64,000 bases of DNA from Oligoflexia bacterium (lineage in GTDB: Bacteria > Bdellovibrionota > Bacteriovoracia > Bacteriovoracales > Bacteriovoracaceae), in NCBI GenBank assembly GCA_024229115.1, contig JAAEST010000122.1:186001-250000 (forward strand), read 5' to 3'. Position numbers and translations under genes: made by a program. This document shows, one piece after another, positions 1-7,886 of the stretch (its first letter is position 1; each line of letters begins with the position of its first letter). Under the pieces are notes generated by a model. The model was not told the origin of the DNA, ran no database searches, and saw only the letters and a program-made list of their open reading frames with translations.

Positions 1-829
1 GGTAGTAATTCTTCCAGATTTCAGCTTCTGGGTTTTGTTCAGTAGAAAAGGAAAAGCTTAATGTTTTCTCATTACCAAGAACTTTTTCAAATTCATGAAT
101 TGGTCCATCAAATCCTTTCTTACCACCCATGATGAGAACGAGCCTCTCACATAACGCTTGAACGTCGGCCATATAATGAGAAGTGATAATAATCGTGCAT
201 CCAGTACGAGCATGGTACTCTTTGATAAAATTTCGAATATTTTCTTGAGCTACGAGATCGAGACCAATTGTTGGCTCATCTAAAAAGATCACATCTGGAT
301 CATGGAGGAGTGAAGCCATTAACTCTAGCTTCATCCTTTCTCCTAAAGAAAGTTTTCTCACATGGATATGCAGAAGATCTTTAACTTCAAGAATCTCTGA
401 CATATGAGAAATTCTCTCATTGAATTTATCTTCAGGAATTTCATAATACTTCTGGAGAAGAGTGAAACTATCCATTGCAGGGATATCCCACCAAAGCTGA
501 GACTTTTGCCCCATTACAAGAGCGATTTTTTTTCTAAATTGTTTATCTCGTTGCCATGGTTGATAACCGAGGATTGAAAGTTCTCCTGAGGTTGGAACGA
601 CGATTCCTGTAAACATCTTCATTAAGGTGGTTTTACCTGCACCGTTTGGACCGAGGAGCCCTATGATCTCTCCCTTTTTAATTTTGAGTTCAAAATTATT
701 GACCGCAATTTTCTCAATTGGGTTTCTAACAAAGAAGCTTTTTAAGGAGCCAACAATGCCAGGTTCCTTTTTAAAACTCACAAATTTTTTACATAGTTGA
801 GAAACATTAATGACGGTATCTGAGCTCAT
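1..829 (-). CDS. ABC exporter ATP-binding protein (COG4586/ABC-2 type), 3' end outside window
   Basis: Reading the minus strand from the ATG at 829-827 gives an uninterrupted ATPase that runs off the left edge. It shows a Walker A (GPNGAGKTT), the MGQKSQLWWD-type Q-loop stretch typical of the COG4586 group of ABC-2 exporters, an LSLGERMKLE signature and a Walker B ending in FLDEPTIGLD. The protein would energise a membrane exporter; its permease partners should lie beyond position 1. Substrate cannot be told. The start is divergent from the pseudouridine synthase, with only 16 bases between, so both promoters must lie inside or very near the coding ends. Family call is secure; the exact transported compound is unknown. 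Confidence 0.88.
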   Translation of the reverse strand, partial: MSSDTVINVSQLCKKFVSFKKEPGIVGSLKSFFVRNPIEKIAVNNFELKIKKGEIIGLLGPNGAGKTTLMKMFTGIVVPTSGELSILGYQPWQRDKQFRKKIALVMGQKSQLWWDIPAMDSFTLLQKYYEIPEDKFNERISHMSEILEVKDLLHIHVRKLSLGERMKLELMASLLHDPDVIFLDEPTIGLDLVAQENIRNFIKEYHARTGCTIIITSHYMADVQALCERLVLIMGGKKGFDGPIHEFEKVLGNEKTLSFSFSTEQNPEAEIWKNYY

Positions 830-845
830 GTGGTATTCCAATTTG

Positions 846-1679
846 ATGCGAATAATAATTAAGAAAGAAGTTAAAAAAAATGACCCGAAAAATCTAGTAG
901 ATTTTATTGGATCTCATTGTGATCTTTCTAAAATTAAAATTAAGAAGGCCCTTGGAGACGGTTGTGGCTGGGTTCGAGGAAAGGGTTATAAGCCTGCAAA
1001 AGTGGCCAGAAAGGCTAAGACAGAGCTTAAGAGCGGCGAGAGAGTCGAATTCTACTATGATTCAGATATCTTAGAATGTGAGATCCCAGAGATCTTCCCT
1101 GTCCATGAAACTGGAAACTGGGGGGTTTGGTATAAGCCAGCCGGAATTTTGGCCCAAGGTTCAAAATTTGGCGATAGACTCAGTATTGAGCGAATGATCG
1201 AAGTTCAAACCAAGAGAAAGGTCTTTCTTATCCATCGCCTAGATCGTGAAGCTAGCGGTCTCATGATGTTTGCTTATACGAAGCTAGGTGCTTCAAAAAT
1301 TGGGAAGCTTTGGAGAGATGCTACTGTGAGAAAGGTATACCAAGCGGAAGTTTTAGGTATCTTAGGGATACCTGAGGAAGTTGATAAAATTGATTTGGCC
1401 TTAGATGAGAAGGAATCGCTGACGACCTATAAAATTGTCGAAGTCGATGAAAAGTCCCAAACAAGTAAGGTCGAAGTGAGAATTAAGACTGGACGTTATC
1501 ATCAAATTCGTCGGCATTTCAATATGATAGATCATCCTCTCATGGGAGATCCAAAGTACGGTAAGGGAAATAAGAATGAGGAAGGGATGAAACTTGTAGC
1601 TTGCGCTCTGGCCTTCAAAGATCCAATCTCCAATAAAAATATTGAAATTAACTTACAAAAAAACTTTTGTCTTTTTTAA
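846..1679 (+). CDS. RluA-family RNA pseudouridine synthase
   Basis: Isomerises uridine to pseudouridine in rRNA or tRNA. An S4-like RNA-binding segment (about residues 15-70) precedes the catalytic domain. The HRLDREASG motif at about residues 130-138 carries the catalytic Asp (D133), and the GRYHQIRRHF stretch further on is typical of RluA members. I chose the ATG at 846 (MRIII) because an in-frame ATG at 810 would overlap the divergent ABC gene and add a non-conserved leader. The length, 277 residues, suits a compact RluA protein. Which RNA position is modified cannot be read from the sequence. Confidence 0.87.
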   Translation: MRIIIKKEVKKNDPKNLVDFIGSHCDLSKIKIKKALGDGCGWVRGKGYKPAKVARKAKTELKSGERVEFYYDSDILECEIPEIFPVHETGNWGVWYKPAGILAQGSKFGDRLSIERMIEVQTKRKVFLIHRLDREASGLMMFAYTKLGASKIGKLWRDATVRKVYQAEVLGILGIPEEVDKIDLALDEKESLTTYKIVEVDEKSQTSKVEVRIKTGRYHQIRRHFNMIDHPLMGDPKYGKGNKNEEGMKLVACALAFKDPISNKNIEINLQKNFCLF

Positions 1680-1733
1680 AAAAATAAAGGTTCCTGAAAA
1701 AATTGCCGTTAGGTTTTATACTAGGGGGACACT

Positions 1734-1949
1734 TTGGAAGCAAAAACGACAGAATATGAACTAGAGTACTACGAGAAATATTTTGGCGATGTAAAACAGG
1801 TCAAAAAGACTGTAGAAAACTGTCCTAATTGTGGAAACCCATTCTTCTTTACTCATTCAACAGATCATAAGAATTTACACGTTAAAGAAACTGCTTGTTG
1901 TACTAATTGTAGTTATGGAAAACGTAAGATCGTTCATGTCATGAACTGA
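1734..1949 (+). CDS. Small zinc-ribbon protein
   Basis: A 71-residue protein with two cysteine knuckles: CPNCG at residues 30-34 and CCTNCS at 55-60, spaced as in a rubredoxin-like or transcription-factor zinc ribbon. It starts with TTG at 1734, preceded by a strong AGGGGG ribosome site at 1723-1728, which decides the start. It follows the pseudouridine synthase by 54 bases and is closed by an inverted repeat at 1951-1985. The likely role is nucleic-acid or protein binding in the cytoplasm; no specific family beyond zinc ribbon can be named. Confidence 0.75.
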   Translation: MEAKTTEYELEYYEKYFGDVKQVKKTVENCPNCGNPFFFTHSTDHKNLHVKETACCTNCSYGKRKIVHVMN

Positions 1950-1950
1950 G

Positions 1951-1985
1951 CCTAGAGAAAGTAAAAAATTTTACTTTCGGCTAGG
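1951..1985. terminator. Inverted repeat between convergent genes, likely bidirectional terminator
   Basis: CCTAG plus GAAAGTAAAA pairs with TTTTACTTTC plus CTAGG with a small bulge, giving about 15 paired bases and a two-base centre. It sits immediately after the stop of the zinc-ribbon gene and just before the end of the convergent secreted protein. There is no long T-run outside the stem, so termination would depend on the T-rich 3' arm. Confidence 0.55.
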
Positions 1986-1999
1986 ATCAGAGGCAATTA

Positions 2000-2656
2000 C
2001 TACTTTTTATCGGCACTTACCACGTTACTATCTGACTCACTATTGGCAATCACTGGTTTGATTTCGCCTCTATCTGAATCATTAACTTCAGCATGAGCAG
2101 CATGTCCTGAATCAGGCGTCGGTACATTCATTTCTAGCTCTTTACATTTCCCATAGTATTCAGGAACTGCTTGAGCATGGTAACCACACTTATTCTTATA
2201 GTCGTTAAGCACTTCATTACATTTAGCAATGTAGCGACGAAGAGTTTTCTTAGGACCTTCACAGTTAAATTCTTTATCACGATCAGAAACGAGTCTCATT
2301 CTTCCCGGACAAAACATTGTGACCATATCATAAGCTTCATTTTGATTTTCACATTGTTCATGCTGATCACTCCAGTTGTAATTACAGAATGTGTGAAAGG
2401 CATTTCTACTTCTTCCTACGAGTTCATCAATCTCGGTTTCATATGATTCCATACAATGATTGATTTGCTCACAGTTAGAACTTGCCTTGTGGTTGAAGTT
2501 ACACTTTGTTCTTCTTTCAATACAACCAGCTAAACCGATGCACTGATTCTGAGAAGCAGAACAAAATTTTTCAACATTCTGATACATGCCGGCACAATCC
2601 CAAGCGAATGAATAGTTAGATAATAGTAAGAATAAAATAGCGTTTAATAATCTCAT
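2000..2656 (-). CDS. Secreted cysteine-rich protein, unknown family
   Basis: 218 residues. An 18-residue signal peptide (MRLLNAILFLLLSNYSFA) is followed by 14 cysteines spread between residues 21 and 170, an even number consistent with seven disulfides in the periplasm or outside the cell. Spacings are irregular with no repeat I recognise. The last 45 residues are Cys-free, acidic and likely disordered. No catalytic motif is visible. It ends at the inverted repeat shared with the zinc-ribbon gene and stands alone, followed on the other side by msrA. Function unknown. Confidence 0.75.
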   Translation of the reverse strand: MRLLNAILFLLLSNYSFAWDCAGMYQNVEKFCSASQNQCIGLAGCIERRTKCNFNHKASSNCEQINHCMESYETEIDELVGRSRNAFHTFCNYNWSDQHEQCENQNEAYDMVTMFCPGRMRLVSDRDKEFNCEGPKKTLRRYIAKCNEVLNDYKNKCGYHAQAVPEYYGKCKELEMNVPTPDSGHAAHAEVNDSDRGEIKPVIANSESDSNVVSADKK

Positions 2657-2697
2657 ATCTTCTCTATCGGATATGGGACTTAAAGACTTAAATTTGT

Positions 2698-3168
2698 TTA
2701 GATTTTACAGCTAGAAATACCTTTTTTTTCTAAATATTTTTGATGGTATTCCTCTGCTTCAAAGAACTTACAGTTGTTATTCACGACAGTGACTACTTTT
2801 TGGTCGTCTACTTTTTGATCATTTATTTCATTAATCTTATTGAGAGCGGCTTCTTTTTGGTCCTCATCAGTGGCAATGATAATTGAACGATACTGACTTC
2901 CAACATCTGGACCCTGACGATTTAATTGAGTCGCATCGTGCATATTAAAGAAAGCAAAGAGCAATTCCTCATAGGAAATTTGAGACTCATCGTATTTGAG
3001 CCAAACAACTTCAGCATGTCCTGTAGTATCAGTACAAACTTCTTTGTAATTTGGGTTTTCAGTTTCGCCAGCCGCGTATCCAACTTTCGTTTCAACAACG
3101 CCTGCCAGTTGCGAAAACTTATATTCTACACCCCAAAAACATCCTGCACCAAAAATTGCTTCTTTCAT
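2698..3168 (-). CDS. msrA: Peptide-methionine (S)-S-oxide reductase MsrA
   Basis: Reduces methionine-S-sulfoxide in proteins and free Met, repairing oxidative damage. The active-site GCFWG motif lies at residues 9-13 (C10) and is followed by the family-typical GYAAG, PNYKEVCTDTTGHAE and DVGSQYRS stretches. The start at 3168 places the motif at the usual distance from the N terminus; the longer in-frame reading from 3204 adds residues not found in the family. A further Cys near the C terminus (SSCKI) may act as resolving residue. Divergent from the unknown gene at 3204, with 35 bases between. 156 residues is a minimal MsrA without an MsrB fusion. Confidence 0.95.
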   Translation of the reverse strand: MKEAIFGAGCFWGVEYKFSQLAGVVETKVGYAAGETENPNYKEVCTDTTGHAEVVWLKYDESQISYEELLFAFFNMHDATQLNRQGPDVGSQYRSIIIATDEDQKEAALNKINEINDQKVDDQKVVTVVNNNCKFFEAEEYHQKYLEKKGISSCKI

Positions 3169-3203
3169 GAATAATGTTATAGTACGAATTCGGAGGCATC
3201 GCA

Positions 3204-3701
3204 ATGAGTAAAGTTGGCAAAATAGATGAACAAGAGAAGTTAAGACTTGAACAGGAATTAGAGAATAAGATTCGTTCCCAGTTTGGTTCAGAAACTGAGC
3301 TTGTTGAGCTTATTAAATACACTCTCAAAAATTTATCTTACCGCTATATTGAATCTCAATCTTCAGGGGAAGGTGAGGTAAAAGCCACTGATTATGGATT
3401 TGCTGTTGAAGTCAATGAAACTGACAAAATGGAGTTTTTAAAAATTAAAAACTCTGTGGCCAAACCTAAGCTTATTCAGTTTGCTAAGGATAATGCCCTT
3501 AATAAAGAAGCTTCAGTACAACTTAGAATTTGGACGAAGATGATTAATAGCTCTAATTATCACTTTGAAGTAGGGGCTTCTATTCTTGATAATAATCAAG
3601 ATATTGCGACTCTTTCTAAGGAACTTTGTTATGATGATCCGGTGGAAATGAGAAATAATTTTGCACGTGAAATTGATGAAGTCTGTGAGCTCTTTGTTTA
3701 A
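3204..3701 (+). CDS. Hypothetical cytosolic protein
   Basis: 165 residues, no signal peptide or membrane segment. The N terminus is charged and helical (about residues 5-30, Glu/Lys/Leu-rich, coiled-coil-like); the rest alternates strands and helices. A GGAGG ribosome site precedes the ATG. Its last four bases overlap the stop of the convergent DUF309 gene. I do not recognise a family. The regular codon use, clean SD and lack of a better frame support a real gene. Confidence 0.6.
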   Translation: MSKVGKIDEQEKLRLEQELENKIRSQFGSETELVELIKYTLKNLSYRYIESQSSGEGEVKATDYGFAVEVNETDKMEFLKIKNSVAKPKLIQFAKDNALNKEASVQLRIWTKMINSSNYHFEVGASILDNNQDIATLSKELCYDDPVEMRNNFAREIDEVCELFV

Positions 3702-4180
3702 TTCAATTCAATAACTAGAAAATCATTCAACTGAAAGCTATCTCTTGCTAGAAAATCTATTAATTTATGAGTTTCAAGAAATTGATCAAAATAGCTCAAG
3801 TCAATTGCGAGAAGAAGTTCTTTTGCTCTTTCAAAATGAGCTTGAACTAATTCATCTTGGCCCATCTGAAGTTTAACCCCACCTGCACTAATTTTGATGA
3901 GGGCTTTTAGAAAGTCTGGTTGATCTCCTTTCCTTCCCAACATATTCCAAAGTGCCTCCAAATAGACATGGGCATCCCAGAAATATTGGTGATTAAAGAG
4001 GTCGATGGCATAGAGCCAGCCATTAATCCAAGCATCAGAATTAGACTCTTCCCAAGTACCTGAAAATTCGATATGTTGCCCTTTGAGATAACCTTCCTTC
4101 TCTGGATGCGGGGCCTTCCCTGGGATAAAGAGGTAAGGAGGAAAATCAATATGAGGGGCATAGCGTTTCTTCAATGTCAT
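3698..4180 (-). CDS. DUF309-family protein
   Basis: 160 residues. The core around residues 62-105 (FNHQYFWDAHVYLEALW, then LKALIKISAGGVKLQMG) matches the helical DUF309 pattern, in which a His-containing first helix and the aliphatic second helix form a compact bundle. The molecular function of the family is not established. The N-terminal 60 residues are Pro/His-rich and look like an additional segment. Convergent with the gene at 3204, with a four-base overlap of stops. Confidence 0.6.
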   Translation of the reverse strand: MTLKKRYAPHIDFPPYLFIPGKAPHPEKEGYLKGQHIEFSGTWEESNSDAWINGWLYAIDLFNHQYFWDAHVYLEALWNMLGRKGDQPDFLKALIKISAGGVKLQMGQDELVQAHFERAKELLLAIDLSYFDQFLETHKLIDFLARDSFQLNDFLVIELN

Positions 4181-4280
4181 AAGGGCATTGTAAAGATTTC
4201 AATAGGGACTGCAAAGTGAGCAGCTTTCTGTTACCATGCATAGCGAAATTAACGTTCTGTTTAATTATTATTGGGGAAAA

Positions 4281-5282
4281 ATGAAAAAGACAAAGATTGC
4301 TTCAACATTAATTGCTGTTTTTGCAACGACGAGTATTGCTGCTGGTTTTGGTCCATGGCCAACGAAGTATTTTGATAAAGGTGCTCGCTTTTCATGTTTT
4401 GAGGAAGACCCATGTGTTCCTCCTAGGCTTGATGATATTGCAGAGTTAAGAAAAGATTTTGCTAAACTTGCTCCTGCAAGACTAGACCATCTTCAAAAAC
4501 TTACTGATGAGATTAATAAAGAGTCTGAAAAGTACTTGGTTCTTGCTCAAAATGTAGCTGAGCAAGAGGGGGACAATCTCTTTAGTAATGTTTATTACGA
4601 AATAGGGTCGGCAATTAAGGAGATTTCAGAAAAGTCTGCGGTTGAAAAAGCGAGACTATTTGTTTCTGAGTCTAGTCCAATGCTGGAGCAATTAGCAAAC
4701 CTTGAAAACTTCATTGCTGAATGGAATCGTAAGATCGACGAGCAAGCTGATGAAAATCTTAAAGAAGGCCTTAAGCTTCTAAAAAAAGAAAAATACAAAG
4801 AGTTAAACTTATCTGAAGTATTCCAAGATACTCTTGGGGAAATGAAGAATATTGAAGAAGGTTTCTTTGTTGAGTTAGATGACGATGAAAGAGCGAAGCA
4901 GATTCAAAAAATTCTTGAGTCTGAATATGATATGAGTGTTCACTTTGAAATTAGTGATAGCTGTCCAAAGAAAGTGAAAGAGTTTGCTGTGCAGTCGGTA
5001 GGGAAACTTCAGATTTCTACAGGAATGGCGAAAGATGGCCAACTCGATGCTTTCGAAGATAGTTCATTAATTAAAATGATTCTAAACGGTAAACGTGGAA
5101 ATAATACTTTATCTGTTAGGTGTAAGAAGTCTGGTTTCTTATCAGGTACTTCTCCAAAGTATGATGATAAAGATAATGAGCTTAAAATCAGATATAAAGA
5201 AAAACTAAACTCTGATGGAACAGCAAAATACACTTTACCTAAAGTGGAAACTGTTAAGAAGCTTCTCGAAAAAGAACTATAA
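4281..5282 (+). CDS. Secreted hypothetical protein
   Basis: 333 residues from the ATG at 4281, which follows a GGGGAAAA ribosome site; an upstream in-frame ATG at 4236 would add a leader before the signal peptide and was rejected. MKKTKIASTLIAVFATTSIAAG is a clear Sec signal. The mature part opens with a CFEEDPC segment, then about 150 residues of charged helical, coiled-coil-like sequence, then a more strand-like C-terminal region holding two more cysteines. No family recognised. Followed after 84 bases by another secreted unknown in the same direction, so the two may be co-transcribed. Confidence 0.65.
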   Translation: MKKTKIASTLIAVFATTSIAAGFGPWPTKYFDKGARFSCFEEDPCVPPRLDDIAELRKDFAKLAPARLDHLQKLTDEINKESEKYLVLAQNVAEQEGDNLFSNVYYEIGSAIKEISEKSAVEKARLFVSESSPMLEQLANLENFIAEWNRKIDEQADENLKEGLKLLKKEKYKELNLSEVFQDTLGEMKNIEEGFFVELDDDERAKQIQKILESEYDMSVHFEISDSCPKKVKEFAVQSVGKLQISTGMAKDGQLDAFEDSSLIKMILNGKRGNNTLSVRCKKSGFLSGTSPKYDDKDNELKIRYKEKLNSDGTAKYTLPKVETVKKLLEKEL

Positions 5283-5366
5283 TCTTCATTTAAAGGGACT
5301 CTTTTGCCCCCCTTATGATTTTACTCAAGAATCCGGTAAAATTTATTGAGAGGGGTTAAAGGGCAT

Positions 5367-6038
5367 ATGAAATTCTTCAAATTATTCTCAATTTTTGTTT
5401 TTGTCTCAGCGATATTCACTGATGTGACTGCTATTGTCGATGCTCAGAAAATTAAGAAGAGTGAGCTTAGGCTAGATCGTAAGGCCACTGTTGTAGATGG
5501 CTTCTTTCAGGGAATTCAGAAAAAGAAACAACCGACCACATTCAAAATTAAAGACTGTCAGTTCATCTATGAAAGAGGTTATGACGAGCATCCCAATAAT
5601 AGTCGAGAGTATAAGTTTGATAGATTCATCGTAAACTTTCTTGGCCCAAATGAAGAAGGTGAGAGTGCTTTTGATTCGGTAACCTATAGTCATTCAGAGT
5701 ATCTTGATAATTATGAGCCCTTAAAATTCTCTAAATCTTTTGGACCTGTTTCATTAGTGGATGTTACGAAGGCCGCTGCTATTGGTTCACCTTCAATGAC
5801 TTTTGTTAAGCATGAAGTAAAAGCAGAAATTATTTTCGAGCATGTAGATGTTTTTGATGAAACGAAGAACAGTTCATTCTTCCTTCCTGGAGAAAAACGT
5901 AAAGTTAAAACTCATTTCTTCTTTAAAAGATTTGATGATAAGAAAATTGAATTAGATAAAGTAACGATAAATTCAAAAAGGCTTAAGAAAGGGACTGTGG
6001 CGACACAAGTTTCATGTTCAAACTTTGTTAATCAATAA
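5367..6038 (+). CDS. Secreted hypothetical protein
   Basis: 223 residues from the ATG at 5367, with a signal peptide (MKFFKLFSIFVFVSAIFTDVTA). The mature part is Lys-rich, strand-rich and contains two cysteines, one near the middle (KDCQFIY) and one close to the C terminus (VSCSNF), which could form a disulfide. A TTG at 5346 is the only other plausible start and would put seven extra residues before the signal. The last 21 bases overlap the end of the convergent response regulator. No family recognised. Confidence 0.6.
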   Translation: MKFFKLFSIFVFVSAIFTDVTAIVDAQKIKKSELRLDRKATVVDGFFQGIQKKKQPTTFKIKDCQFIYERGYDEHPNNSREYKFDRFIVNFLGPNEEGESAFDSVTYSHSEYLDNYEPLKFSKSFGPVSLVDVTKAAAIGSPSMTFVKHEVKAEIIFEHVDVFDETKNSSFFLPGEKRKVKTHFFFKRFDDKKIELDKVTINSKRLKKGTVATQVSCSNFVNQ

Positions 6039-6386
6039 TTCTTCAATAGCACTATTTATATTTTTTAAAGAAACTGGTTTAAGTAGGAACTTATCTACTC
6101 CCACACTTGTCATCTTTTCCTGACCACCATCTTCTAGAAAACCTGTAAGAACCATTACGGGAACATCTGAATTGATCTTTTTAATCTCAACACAGAGATC
6201 GAGGCCATTAAGGTTTGGCATATTCTTGTCAGTTATTACGAGATTGAAGTCTTGAGGCGAATTTTTGAAGACATCAAGAGCTTCCTGACTAGAAGTAAAG
6301 GCTAAGACTTCATGTCCTAATTTCTCTAAGCCTTCCTTACTAAGAGTGGTTGTAACGATTTCATCGTCAATAAATAAGATTTTCAA
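6018..6386 (-). CDS. Single-domain response regulator (CheY-like receiver)
   Basis: 122 residues forming one receiver domain and nothing else. Acidic pocket D7/D8, phosphoacceptor D53 (in LVITDKNMP), T81 and the conserved K103 in FLLKPVS are all present, so it should be phosphorylated. Having no output domain, it must act by protein contact or phosphorelay. No kinase is adjacent in the same transcript; the degenerate kinase at 7887 and the ChpT-like protein at 24121 are the nearest signalling genes. Its start is 180 bases from serS, divergently arranged. Confidence 0.9.
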   Translation of the reverse strand: MKILFIDDEIVTTTLSKEGLEKLGHEVLAFTSSQEALDVFKNSPQDFNLVITDKNMPNLNGLDLCVEIKKINSDVPVMVLTGFLEDGGQEKMTSVGVDKFLLKPVSLKNINSAIEELLINKV

Positions 6387-6439
6387 TACTCTCTCTTTTG
6401 TAATCAGTACCTCTATATTAACCGAAAACCAGCTTTTTC

Positions 6440-6456
6440 TTATGAAGTTTTCATAA
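6440..6456. promoter_or_regulatory. Perfect 7-bp inverted repeat in divergent promoter region
   Basis: TTATGAA-GTT-TTCATAA lies between the divergent response regulator (start 6386) and serS (start 6566). It is AT-rich and followed by no T-run, so it looks more like a protein-binding site than a terminator. No regulator can be assigned. Confidence 0.35.
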
Positions 6457-6565
6457 CATCGTGCGCTATTTTCAATAACTTAGGCCCTTAAACATTGGCA
6501 ATTTACAATTAATAACTTAAATTTCAAAGACTAAGATGCATCAAAATATATAGGGGAAATCTCAC

Positions 6566-7846
6566 ATGTTAGACCTTAAATTTATTAGGGAAAATCAAGA
6601 CATTCTTAAAACGGCAATTGCTGAAAAAGGCTCAAGCTTGAATCTTGATGAATTGCTTGAAGCAGACAAAGTTGTGGTGGCACTAAAGGGTGAAATTCAA
6701 GAATTACAAGCTCAAAGAAATGCTCACTCAAAAAAGATTCCTGCGGCAAGTGCTGAAGAGAGACCTGCTTTAATTGAACAAGGCCGTGAGATTGGTAAAA
6801 CTCTTGATTCAAAAAAACCAGCTCTTACTGAAGCGGAAGAAAAACTTCAAAGACTGATGTACCTAGTTCCTTCAATTCCTCATCCTGATGCACCAAAAGG
6901 TAAGAGCGATGAAGATAATGTTGAAGTTAAGTTAGCAGGAAATAAACCTGAACTTTCATTTGAGCCAATGGATCATGTTGATCTACTTCTTAAAAATGGA
7001 TGGGCAGAGTTTGAAAAAATCGCAAACGTTTGTGGTTCAAGATCATATAGCTTAAGAAATGAAATGGTTCTTTTAGAAATGGCAGTTCACAGAATGGCCA
7101 TGGATAGATTGATGGATAAAGGTTTTAACCTTGTAACGACTCCTAGTCTTGCTAGAGAATCAGCTCTTATGGGAACAGGACATTTTCCTGAGGGGAGAGA
7201 CCAAGTTTATTATCTTCAAGAAGATGATCTTTATTTAAGTGGAACTGCTGAAGTTCAACTTAACTCTTTTCATAGTGGAGAAATTCTCAATGAAAATGAA
7301 CTTCCAATTCTCTATGCTGGTTATTCACCATGTTTTAGAAGGGAAGCCGGAAGTTACGGACGTGATGTAAGAGGTCTAATTAGAGTTCATCAATTTCTAA
7401 AAACGGAACAATATATTATTTGTAAGAACGATCCTGAAGAATCGGCGAAATGGCATAAGATGCTTTTAGAAACTTCTGAAGAAATCGTAAATGATCTCGA
7501 GCTTCCATATCGAATAGTTGAATGTTGTACAGGAGATATGGGAACAGGAAAAGTGAGAATGTACGATATTGAGTGTTGGGTACCTTCTGAAGAAAAGTAT
7601 CGCGAAACTCATAGCTGTAGTTCTCTTCATGACTGGCAATCTCGTAGAACGAACACTCGTTATAGAAATAGTGAAGGGAAAGTGGAATTCTGCCACACTC
7701 TCAACAATACAGCGGTTGCAACTCCTCGAATTTTGGTGAGCTTCATCGAATGCCACCAACAAGAGGATGGAAGCGTGAAAATCCCTGAAAAATTAAGGCC
7801 TTACATGGGTGGCAAAGACGTCATAAAAGGTCGTATTAATAGCTGA
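6566..7846 (+). CDS. serS: Seryl-tRNA synthetase
   Basis: Charges tRNA-Ser (and tRNA-Sec if present) with serine. 426 residues, the usual size. The N-terminal antiparallel coiled-coil arm that grips the long variable arm of tRNA-Ser covers about residues 25-105; the class II catalytic core follows, with motif 2 (PCFRREAGSYGRDVRGLIRVH) and motif 3 near NNTAVATPRILVSFIE. A strong AGGGGAAA ribosome site precedes the ATG. The gene is followed after 40 bases by the large pseudo-kinase in the same direction. Confidence 0.97.
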   Translation: MLDLKFIRENQDILKTAIAEKGSSLNLDELLEADKVVVALKGEIQELQAQRNAHSKKIPAASAEERPALIEQGREIGKTLDSKKPALTEAEEKLQRLMYLVPSIPHPDAPKGKSDEDNVEVKLAGNKPELSFEPMDHVDLLLKNGWAEFEKIANVCGSRSYSLRNEMVLLEMAVHRMAMDRLMDKGFNLVTTPSLARESALMGTGHFPEGRDQVYYLQEDDLYLSGTAEVQLNSFHSGEILNENELPILYAGYSPCFRREAGSYGRDVRGLIRVHQFLKTEQYIICKNDPEESAKWHKMLLETSEEIVNDLELPYRIVECCTGDMGTGKVRMYDIECWVPSEEKYRETHSCSSLHDWQSRRTNTRYRNSEGKVEFCHTLNNTAVATPRILVSFIECHQQEDGSVKIPEKLRPYMGGKDVIKGRINS

Positions 7847-7855
7847 AGATTTTTG

Positions 7856-7881
7856 CCTAGATAGCCGATAAGTTATCTAGG
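7856..7881 (+). promoter_or_regulatory. 8-bp hairpin overlapping the ribosome site of the pseudo-kinase gene
   Basis: CCTAGATA at 7856-7863 pairs perfectly with TATCTAGG at 7874-7881 around a 10-base loop. The 3' arm ends in AGG, the only Shine-Dalgarno-like bases before the ATG at 7887. The hairpin could end serS transcripts weakly (no T-run) or hide the ribosome site of the next gene. Confidence 0.45.
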
Positions 7882-7886
7882 TAATT

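Noticed and set aside
5283-5345. Terminator between the two secreted proteins (AAGGG...CCCCCTT)
   Set aside because: Stem of about five pairs, no T-run; could be chance in a short gap.
7466-7762. Minus-strand frame of 98 codons inside serS
   Set aside because: It is the mirror of a strongly conserved enzyme gene, with no ribosome site.
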